Below are positions 1 through 5,403 of a stretch of 9,450 bases of DNA, in pieces; position 1 is the first letter of the stretch, and each line of letters opens with the position of its first letter. Origin of the DNA: Myxococcales bacterium (lineage in GTDB: Bacteria; Myxococcota_A; Polyangia; Fen-1088); contig PMZX01000540.1 in the NCBI GenBank assembly GCA_003170035.1, forward strand, positions 15,448 through 24,897, given 5' to 3'. The notes under the pieces are model-generated. The model saw nothing but the letters and a program-made list of their open reading frames with translations. It did not search any database and had not been told where the DNA came from. A program made the position numbers and the translations under genes.

Positions 1-87
1 ACGGTCTACGCCAGCCAAGCCAAAGGGCGCTTGTCCCAGATGCGCCGCCCGCAAGAAGCGGTTCCTAGCATCGAGCATTCTCGCTGA
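1..87 (+). CDS. Possible 3' end of an upstream gene (partial)
   Basis: Reading from base 1 gives 28 codons ending in TGA at 85-87: TVYASQAKGRLSQMRRPQEA and a short tail. The 'SQAKGRL' helix followed by basic residues is reminiscent of the C-terminal end of sigma-70 region 4 in small sigma factors, but this is far too short to assign. The frame of the next gene is also open through this stretch, so the reading frame is not certain. If real, the gene ends only a few bases before the barrel gene and the two would form an operon. Confidence 0.3.
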   Translation, partial: TVYASQAKGRLSQMRRPQEAVPSIEHSR

Positions 88-94
88 GCATGGT

Positions 95-1207
95 TTGGGC
101 GTGAGCGCTCGGAGAAACGGCGTTGCAACTGCGCCAGGGCTCGCGCGGCCTGAGCGGGTTGTCCTGTTGCTTCTGCTGGCCGGCGCGGTCGCGCTGCCGC
201 GAGCACGGGCAGCAGAAGGACGCGAACACATCAGCACAGTGCTGGCCGGCGACCCGGCAGCAATCGAGAAAGTTTTCGCCGTGATTCGCGGTTCACTCGA
301 CCGCCAGGGACTGGACATCGTCGCGGTCAGCGTGGCCCGGATCGATCCACTCGATGTCGCCCGCCTTCCGCTCGATCGCTCTCCCGCCGGACCCGTCGCG
401 CACCTGTGGCTCGATCTGGCGGCACGACAACCCACGATCTATCTCCTGGATGTGCGAAACGGGCTCGTCTATGCGCGCCCGCTGCCGATCCACGCGGATC
501 CGGACGCGGTCGAGCTGGAGCTGATTCGTCTCGTGGTCGACAGCTCGGTGGATGCCATTCTGAAAGGGCGTGCACTGGGCGTGAGCCGCGACGAGTTCGA
601 GCGATCCCTGGCGCCGGCCCCAGCCCCGGTTCCGGCCTCGGCTCCGACGCCGGAGCCGGCCGCGGCACCGCTCCCGACTCCGGCCCCGACAAGACCACGC
701 CCCAGATGGGCGATCGCGGCCGGCTACTCAGGCACCATGCTGTCGACTGATTCCGTCGCGCACGGTCCGGAACTGGGTGCGGACTTGCTCTGGCCGCGTT
801 TTCGCCTCGGTATGATTGTGTCGCAGCGATTCCAGCAGACCGTGACTCGTTCAGATACGGGCATGCACCTGCTTTCGTCAGGAATTCGGATTGTTGCGGC
901 GTTTCCGACGGCGATCACCTCACGCCTTTCTGCGTCGCTTGGACTTGGTGCCGGGGTAGACGCAACGCACGTGGAGCCCACCGGAGTCGGCGCGCAGCCC
1001 GCATTCTGGGCCACCGATCCCCTGGTCCTTGCGATGGCCACTATCGAGCGCGCCTTTTCTGCTTCAGTTGTGTCCTTGCGGGTTGGCATCGACGTCGATC
1101 TCCTGGCCACGCGGTACTTAGTTGCCCGTTCGAACGCAACGAGTGTCTTGTGGACACCATGGCGCTGGCGGCCATTTGCCTTGATGCAGCTTGGTTTTGC
1201 GTTCTAG
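95..1207 (+). CDS. Secreted protein with Pro-rich linker and C-terminal beta-barrel-like domain
   Basis: About 370 residues. No ATG starts this frame near the signal peptide; TTG at 95 or GTG at 101 are the candidate starts, neither has a clear Shine-Dalgarno, and the frame is open to the window edge, so the start is uncertain. Residues ~20-40 form a signal peptide (basic RPER, then VVLLLLLAGAVAL, then ARA-A). Residues ~41-170 are a soluble domain with a strand pattern (IYLLDVRNGLVYARPLPI) and an acidic helix. Similar domains are, from memory, found in uncharacterised myxobacterial proteins. Residues ~172-203 are a Pro/Ala linker. From W205 on, alternating strands with Gly turns end in PFALMQLGFAF; a terminal Phe with alternating hydrophobics is the usual outer-membrane barrel signature. 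It probably sits in the outer membrane with a periplasmic N-terminal domain. Substrate or role is unknown. A decayed second copy lies at 7771-8110. Confidence 0.75.
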   Translation: MGVSARRNGVATAPGLARPERVVLLLLLAGAVALPRARAAEGREHISTVLAGDPAAIEKVFAVIRGSLDRQGLDIVAVSVARIDPLDVARLPLDRSPAGPVAHLWLDLAARQPTIYLLDVRNGLVYARPLPIHADPDAVELELIRLVVDSSVDAILKGRALGVSRDEFERSLAPAPAPVPASAPTPEPAAAPLPTPAPTRPRPRWAIAAGYSGTMLSTDSVAHGPELGADLLWPRFRLGMIVSQRFQQTVTRSDTGMHLLSSGIRIVAAFPTAITSRLSASLGLGAGVDATHVEPTGVGAQPAFWATDPLVLAMATIERAFSASVVSLRVGIDVDLLATRYLVARSNATSVLWTPWRWRPFALMQLGFAF

Positions 1208-1239
1208 ACGTCGCCTTACCCTTTTTTGGGGAACCGCCG

Positions 1240-1270
1240 ATGACCCGTTTTGCCGGGTGGCCGCCCCTTA
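1240..1270 (+). promoter_or_regulatory. 31-nt shared element, copy 1
   Basis: Begins ATGACCC, then a T-rich stretch, a mini-stem GCC-GGGT-GGC, then CGCCCCTTA. It matches copy 2 (2307-2337) and copy 3 (8138-8168) without gaps, at 26 of 31 positions each. It lies 32 nt after the barrel-gene stop. Copy 3 lies 27 nt after the stop of the decayed barrel gene, so position as well as sequence is preserved. Unlike the other two it is not directly next to a start codon: the next gene starts 134 nt downstream. It can be read as a 12-codon ORF (MTRFAGWPPLIS, stop at 1276-1278). Confidence 0.6.
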
Positions 1271-1278
1271 TTAGCTAG

Positions 1279-1404
1279 TAGGTAGCTTGCAGTCGGGCTA
1301 GTCCCCGCAGCTTGGAAACTCCTCGATCATCTTCCTGATCTCCAGAAAAGGCATCTTGCGACGAACGCCGTGCTCGGCTAACCTCGTTTTCAGTGAGGAA
1401 TTGC
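1279..1404 (+). other. Intergenic leader of the Cys-rich lipoprotein gene
   Basis: No gene is visible. It holds small inverted repeats: GCTA/TAGC at 1274-1286 (overlapping the left border) and GATCA/TGATC at 1325-1340 with a 6-nt spacer, which could be a hairpin or operator half-sites. No convincing -35/-10 pair is seen. The sequence after element copy 1 is unlike that after copies 2 and 3. Confidence 0.35.
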
Positions 1405-2061
1405 ATGTTGAGAAATAACGTTGGATCACTGGTTCTAGTATTAGGCGTAGCCTCTTGTGTCTTGGCCTGCGGCAGCGGCAACACGCCAGGGGGCACGGGC
1501 GGGACAGGCGCCTCGGCGACAGGCGGAACGACTTCGGCCGGCGGCACTTCGGCGACTGGTGGCACTAGTGCTACGGGCGGTGTTGCCGCCACGGGCGGTT
1601 CGGCAACGACCGGAGGCGCAATGTCAAGTGGTGGTACTTCGGCCGCTGGGGCAACCGGAACGTCTACAATGACATTGGCCCAAGCTTGTGCACATAATTG
1701 CACCTTTGCTGTGAACGCTCTCGATCAGAATGGGTCGCCCACTTGCTCCAGCACACAAGATGTGTGCGTGCAGAGCTGCATGACTACGTTCGACAACACG
1801 TCCCTTCTCAATCCGGATTTGGGAAAGCAATACACAAGAATGATGGTTTGCGTCGCGACTGATCCAAGCTTCAACTCGTCCGCTGACTTCATTTGCGCGA
1901 AACCAAACTCCCCTTTGAACTTGTGGTCGCCCGCCGGACTCGACGTGGTACCAAACTCAACGTGTGAGGATGACATTTGTGGTTGGAACTGCGAAGGCGC
2001 CGAACACGGGGTTACGGATCCCTTTGTGGACATCCGGTGTACCTGCTCAAGTATTCACTGA
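1405..2061 (+). CDS. Small Cys-rich lipoprotein with Gly/Thr linker
   Basis: ATG at 1405 is preferred over the in-frame GTG at 1393 because GAGGA (1395-1399) lies 5 nt before it and the resulting N-terminus is a clean type II signal peptide: MLRNN, a hydrophobic core, then VLAC with the lipidated Cys at residue 22. This gives 218 residues. Residues ~25-85 are a low-complexity linker of TGG/TSATGG/SAGG units, probably a spacer from the membrane. The rest is a globular domain with 12 Cys in closely spaced pairs and triplets (ACAHNC, CSSTQDVCVQSC, CEDDICGWNC, CTC), an even number consistent with disulfides. No enzyme motif is seen and the domain is not recognised; a binding or structural surface role is possible. 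It is followed by a strong hairpin cluster and so is likely its own transcription unit. The segment holding it lies between two copies of the 31-nt element. Confidence 0.8.
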   Translation: MLRNNVGSLVLVLGVASCVLACGSGNTPGGTGGTGASATGGTTSAGGTSATGGTSATGGVAATGGSATTGGAMSSGGTSAAGATGTSTMTLAQACAHNCTFAVNALDQNGSPTCSSTQDVCVQSCMTTFDNTSLLNPDLGKQYTRMMVCVATDPSFNSSADFICAKPNSPLNLWSPAGLDVVPNSTCEDDICGWNCEGAEHGVTDPFVDIRCTCSSIH

Positions 2062-2066
2062 TGAGT

Positions 2067-2120
2067 GACGCCCGGAGGTAATGTCTTCGGGCGCCCAACG
2101 CTGAACATCCGGGCGTCTTT
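2067..2120 (+). terminator. Overlapping hairpins downstream of the lipoprotein gene, likely terminator
   Basis: Two alternative stems share the same left arm, 6 nt after the stop codon. Stem A pairs 2069-2078 with 2084-2093 (10 bp including two G-T pairs, 5-nt loop). Stem B pairs GACGCCCGG (2067-2075) with CCGGGCGTC (2109-2117), 9 bp perfect, directly followed by TTT. A GGGCGCCC palindrome (2089-2096) lies between. The T tract is short, so intrinsic termination may be partial; mRNA 3'-end protection is an alternative role. Confidence 0.55.
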
Positions 2121-2171
2121 CGCAGCCGACCCAGTGCGGGGACATTCGGTTTGCCTGCGCATTTGCGGCAT

Positions 2172-2188
2172 CCTCAATATCATTGAGG
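2172..2188 (+). promoter_or_regulatory. 17-bp palindrome, possible operator or hairpin
   Basis: CCTCAAT-ATC-ATTGAGG is a perfect 7-bp inverted repeat with a 3-nt centre. It is AT-richer than its surroundings and lies ~170 nt before the GH2-A start, in the gap between the lipoprotein terminator and the GH2-A leader. Geometry fits a dimeric regulator site or a small RNA hairpin. There is no run of T after it, so a terminator is unlikely. Confidence 0.35.
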
Positions 2189-2274
2189 TCTTGGGCGCAA
2201 CGAAGCGGAAGCGTAGGGCAGTCCAGCCTGGCGATGGGAGGCGGAGGGTCCCTGCCCCGGGCGCCTCGCCGATC

Positions 2275-2286
2275 TGCACCCGTGCA
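2275..2286 (+). promoter_or_regulatory. TGCAC-CC-GTGCA palindrome upstream of GH2-A
   Basis: Perfect 5-bp inverted repeat with a 2-nt centre. The centre is too short for a good RNA loop, so a DNA-binding site is the more natural reading. It lies 20 nt before element copy 2. Chance occurrence cannot be excluded. Confidence 0.25.
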
Positions 2287-2306
2287 ACTTTGGGCGAAGC
2301 GCAGAA

Positions 2307-2337
2307 ATGACCCTTCTTGCCGACTGGCCGCCCCCTA
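2307..2337 (+). promoter_or_regulatory. 31-nt shared element, copy 2 (GH2-A leader)
   Basis: Same layout as the other copies: ATGACCC, T-rich stretch, mini-stem GCC-GACT-GGC (2319-2328), then CGCCCCCTA. It matches copy 1 at 26 of 31 positions and copy 3 at 23 of 31. The element ends 19 nt before the GH2-A start. Its C-run forms the left arm of the hairpin over the ribosome binding site. Confidence 0.6.
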
Positions 2338-2360
2338 TAGATGACAGGGGGCTTCCATGA
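2307..2360 (+). CDS. Possible 17-codon leader ORF overlapping the GH2-A start
   Basis: ATG at 2307 opens MTLLADWPPPIDDRGLP, ending in TGA at 2358-2360. This stop overlaps the GH2-A ATG (2357-2359) in an ATGA arrangement, the classic geometry for translational coupling. No good Shine-Dalgarno precedes it. Nearly all differences among the three element copies change the amino acid, so the peptide itself is not conserved. It may be a coupling device or simply a chance reading of a conserved nucleic-acid element. Confidence 0.25.
   Translation: MTLLADWPPPIDDRGLP
2330..2352 (+). promoter_or_regulatory. Hairpin covering the GH2-A ribosome binding site
   Basis: GCCCCCT (2330-2336) pairs perfectly with AGGGGGC (2346-2352) across a 9-nt loop. 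The right arm contains the purine-rich AGGGGG that serves as Shine-Dalgarno, 5 nt before ATG 2357. Closed, this 7-bp GC stem would hide the site; opening it by a ribosome on the leader ORF, a protein or a ligand would expose it. The control role is inferred from geometry. Confidence 0.5.
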
Positions 2361-5300
2361 AGTGCAGACGCGCCGTTCCGACCTTTTTCCTCTCAGCGAC
2401 GCTTGTCGCTTCCGCTTGCTCAACAAACTCGTCCAAATCGACCGGCAGTTCCGGCGGTGGGACGCAGAATTCTGGTGGCTCGGTTACCAGCGGGGGTGCC
2501 GGGGCCGGTGGGGGTGGGCAGACCACGCCTGGTTCGGGAGGGAGTGTTTCCGGCGGTCAAACTGTGACCCCAAGTGGTGGCAGCGCTGCGGGCGGCCAGG
2601 CCACCGGGGGAGTAGCCACGGGCGGCCAGGCTGGTGGAGCCATCGGAGGCGTGGCCACCGGCGGTCAGACGAGTCCGGCCACCGGGGGAGTAGCCACGGG
2701 CGGCCAGGCTGGCCGAGCCACCGGAGGTGTGGCCACCGGCGGTCAGACAAGTCCGGCCACCGGGGGAGTAGCCACGGGCGGCCAGGCTGGCCGAGCCACC
2801 GGAGGTGTGGCCACCGGCGGTCAGACAAGTTCGGGCACCGGCGGTGCGGTCTCGAACCCGGGCTCCACTGGTGGTTTCATCCCGTCCACAGGCAGCACAG
2901 CGGGCTCCATTGCGACCGAGGGCAACTTCAGCATGGATCCCGGCTGGAAGTTCATCAAGCAGGACGTATCCGGCGCCCAGGCCACAAACTTCACCGAGAC
3001 TGGTTGGGATACGGTTAGCACGCCGCACACCTACAACGATATCGATTCTATGAGAGGCTACACCTCTCACAGCGGCGGCGACCACGGCTTGTACCAAGGA
3101 ACGGCCTGGTACCGCAAGCATTTCAAGATTCCGACTGCGTACCAGAACAACAAGGTGATCATCGAGTTCGAGCGTATCAGGCAAACCGCCAGCTTCTATA
3201 TCAACGGAACCGCAGTCGGCACCTACTCCGATGGTGTCACCGCTTGCGGTATCGATGTCACCGGCAAAGTCACTTTCGGGGACACCGAGAACGTTCTCGC
3301 GGTTAGCGTCAACAACAGCGGGGGCGGTCAATACTGGAACGCGAATGCCACCAACCCGAGCTTCGGTGGATTGGTGGGGCACGTCTGGCTGCACGTGCCG
3401 GGCAAGATTTATCAAACCTATCCCCTGTTCATCAACCTGGCGACGTCGGGCATCTACATCTACGGGACGAACTACACCAACATCACCAACAACACGGCCA
3501 AGGGTGACACGGGCGATCTGACCCTGAACGTGGAAGCCGAGGTGAGCAACGAATCCGGGAGCGCGCAGAGCGCCACCTTGGGCGTCAAGGTGATCGATCC
3601 AGCCGACGGTTCGACGGTGACGACATTCTCAGGCACCGCCACCTCGCTGTCCACCACTGCCGCCACCGTGGTCAAAGCCAGTGGGCCTCTCACCGGCGCC
3701 AAGTTGTGGAGTGACCTGTACCCCAATCTCTACACGGTCGTTACCACGTTGACTGTGGGCGGGACAGTGGTCAATCAACGCAGCACGATCACGGGTTTCC
3801 GCAAGGTCGAATTCAGGGGAGGCGCAGGCACAGGCGGCATCTATGTCAATGGCCGCTTTGTCTATCTTCTCGGCTTCGCCCAGCGCTCTACCAATGAATG
3901 GGCCGGACCCGGTCAGGCCGTTCCGGACTGGATGCACGACTACACTGCCAAGCTGATAAGGGACGCCAACAGTAACTACATTCGCTGGATGCACGTCGCG
4001 CCGCAAAAGGTCGACATTCAATCCTTTGATCGATACGGCGTGATCAGCAGTGCGCCAGCAGGGGACAAGGAGACGACCAATCCGACGGATGCACAATGGC
4101 AGGCGAGGATGGCGGTGATGAAACCCACCATGATCTACCTAAGAAACAATCCCAGCGTGTTCATGTATGAGGCCGGCAACGCCGCGGTATCCGCTGCCCA
4201 GATGAAGGATCTGCAGACTCTCAGAGACACATGGGATCCGAACGGCGGTCGCGGTGTAGGTGACCGCACCATGAGCGACACTGGGGGGATACCCTATTCC
4301 GACTATTTCGGCACGATGCTTGGCAACTCCGGGTACCAAGATGCCTACCGGGACAAGGGGCCCATCGTCGAAACCGAAGATTACCGCGATGAAGCGATGC
4401 GAGGAGTCTGGGACGACTACTCGCCCCCGCATGTGGGCGGCTTCATCCCAGGGGCCACCGATACCTATAACTTGACTTCGGAAGACTTCACGACGGGGCA
4501 GGTTGCCCGGCTCAACACCTGGTTGATAACCAGTACAATCCGGAACACGAGTGGGGGGAAGTACTCGGCCTACGCCTCGATCTACTTCTCGGACTCCGAT
4601 GCGGACGGACGCGAGCAGAGCAGCTGCGTCGCTCGGGTGAGCGGGAAGGTCGATGTCAACCGCATTCCCAAGGAGGCCTATTACGCCTTCCGCGTGGCCG
4701 GGAACACCAAACCGGACATTCACATCGTCGGGCACTGGACCTATCCGGCGGGCACCACCAAGACCATGTACGTGCTGGCCAACAACGTCTCGTCGGTGGA
4801 CCTGCTGGTCAACGGCAAGTCATCAGGGAAGGTGACCAAAGCGACCAACGGTTATCTGTACAGTTGGGCGAGCGTCGCTTTCGCCTCGGGCACCATCCAG
4901 GCCGTCGGGTACGACGCCAGCGGCAAGCAAGTTTGCGAGCATACCCTGACGACGGCCGGGCCGGCAGCCGCTGTCAAGCTGACCCCGACGGTTGGCCCGA
5001 ATGGCCTGCAGGCCGATGGTGCGGACTTTGCGATGTTCGATGTTGAGGTCGTGGACGCGAAGGGACAGCGGGTTCCCACCTACGGTCCCACCACCAAACC
5101 AGCGGACAATCAACCAATCAACGAGCCCAAGATCACTTTCACGGTGACCGGGCCCGGAACTTGGCGCGGCGGGGTCAACGAAGCCATGCTCAATTCGACC
5201 AACAACCTCTATCTGTACACCGAGTGCGGAATCAATCGCGTTTTCATTCGCTCGCAACAGACCGCCGGAGATATCACTCTGACCGCCAGCAGCCCCAACT

Positions 5301-5362
5301 TGACGTCAGATACGAAGACGGTGACGTCCAAGGCGGTCAACGTCGTGAACGGCCTTCTCTAG
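2357..5362 (+). CDS. GH2-type glycoside hydrolase lipoprotein (GH2-A)
   Basis: 1001 residues; ATG follows AGGGGG by 5 nt. A lipoprotein signal peptide ends VASA-C21, so the mature protein is lipid-anchored. Residues ~22-187 are a Gly/Thr/Ser linker with a 26-residue tandem repeat. From ~188 comes the GH2 sugar-binding jelly roll (PGWKF, TPHTYND, WYRKHF, FYINGTAVG, GLVGHVWL), then an Ig-like domain (~360-475), and a TIM-barrel region from ~483 (KVEFRGG, IYVNGRFVYLLGF, NYIRWMH). After that come a DUF4982-like part (~790-860; HWTYPAG, VDLLVNGKSSG) and a GH2 C-terminal domain 5-like part (~868-985). Known GH2 enzymes cleave beta-galactosides, beta-glucuronides or beta-mannosides; the substrate here cannot be read. 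E674 in VETEDYRDEA fits the nucleophile. The acid/base motif usually ending GNE reads YEAGNA, with Ala at 609 and a Glu at 605, so activity needs testing. It is a close paralogue of the gene at 8189 and convergent with the TPR gene. Confidence 0.88.
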   Translation: MKCRRAVPTFFLSATLVASACSTNSSKSTGSSGGGTQNSGGSVTSGGAGAGGGGQTTPGSGGSVSGGQTVTPSGGSAAGGQATGGVATGGQAGGAIGGVATGGQTSPATGGVATGGQAGRATGGVATGGQTSPATGGVATGGQAGRATGGVATGGQTSSGTGGAVSNPGSTGGFIPSTGSTAGSIATEGNFSMDPGWKFIKQDVSGAQATNFTETGWDTVSTPHTYNDIDSMRGYTSHSGGDHGLYQGTAWYRKHFKIPTAYQNNKVIIEFERIRQTASFYINGTAVGTYSDGVTACGIDVTGKVTFGDTENVLAVSVNNSGGGQYWNANATNPSFGGLVGHVWLHVPGKIYQTYPLFINLATSGIYIYGTNYTNITNNTAKGDTGDLTLNVEAEVSNESGSAQSATLGVKVIDPADGSTVTTFSGTATSLSTTAATVVKASGPLTGAKLWSDLYPNLYTVVTTLTVGGTVVNQRSTITGFRKVEFRGGAGTGGIYVNGRFVYLLGFAQRSTNEWAGPGQAVPDWMHDYTAKLIRDANSNYIRWMHVAPQKVDIQSFDRYGVISSAPAGDKETTNPTDAQWQARMAVMKPTMIYLRNNPSVFMYEAGNAAVSAAQMKDLQTLRDTWDPNGGRGVGDRTMSDTGGIPYSDYFGTMLGNSGYQDAYRDKGPIVETEDYRDEAMRGVWDDYSPPHVGGFIPGATDTYNLTSEDFTTGQVARLNTWLITSTIRNTSGGKYSAYASIYFSDSDADGREQSSCVARVSGKVDVNRIPKEAYYAFRVAGNTKPDIHIVGHWTYPAGTTKTMYVLANNVSSVDLLVNGKSSGKVTKATNGYLYSWASVAFASGTIQAVGYDASGKQVCEHTLTTAGPAAAVKLTPTVGPNGLQADGADFAMFDVEVVDAKGQRVPTYGPTTKPADNQPINEPKITFTVTGPGTWRGGVNEAMLNSTNNLYLYTECGINRVFIRSQQTAGDITLTASSPNLTSDTKTVTSKAVNVVNGLL
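2600..2833 (+). repeat. Three 78-bp tandem repeats in the GH2-A linker
   Basis: Three consecutive in-frame units of 26 codons (ATGGVATGGQAGRATGGVAT and six more residues), at 2600, 2678 and 2756. Units 2 and 3 differ by one base; unit 1 differs at several, including GGA for GRA and I for T. The near identity points to recent slippage or unequal exchange. The repeat lengthens a flexible spacer between the lipid anchor and the catalytic part. Confidence 0.9.
3312..3422 (+). repeat. 111-bp near-identical block shared with GH2-B (9222-9332)
   Basis: 107 of 111 bases match positions 9222-9332 at a constant offset of 5910. The four differences fall in two codons (AGC/GAC and TGG/TAC), both amino-acid changing, with no silent difference. 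Sequence on both sides of the block has many silent differences between the paralogues. It encodes the end of the sugar-binding domain (NNSGGGQYWNANATNP region). Confidence 0.85.
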
Positions 5363-5380
5363 GAATCCCGCGCGCCTGGA

Positions 5381-5394
5381 CCCCGTGCCCGGGG
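5381..5394. terminator. Weak hairpin between the convergent genes
   Basis: CCCCG-TGCC-CGGGG lies in the 41-bp gap between the stop codons of GH2-A (+) and the TPR protein (-). The 5-bp GC stem has a 4-nt loop and could act for both strands, but no T tract follows on either. Termination here may instead be Rho-dependent. Confidence 0.3.
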
Positions 5395-5403
5395 AACATT
5401 CAT

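Noticed and set aside
1240..1278. Sigma-54 promoter reading of the 31-nt element (TGGC...GC)
   Set aside because: The GG-to-GC spacing does not match the -24/-12 rule in copy 1, and copy 3 lacks the TGGC half altogether.
2065..2310. 81-codon plus-strand ORF in the GH2-A upstream gap
   Set aside because: It runs through the terminator hairpins and palindromes, has a basic, featureless translation and no ribosome binding site.
2420..3415. 331-codon minus-strand ORF opposite GH2-A
   Set aside because: It is a high-GC repeat shadow across the linker and sugar-binding region, of low complexity with no recognisable domain; the plus-strand protein has clear family motifs.
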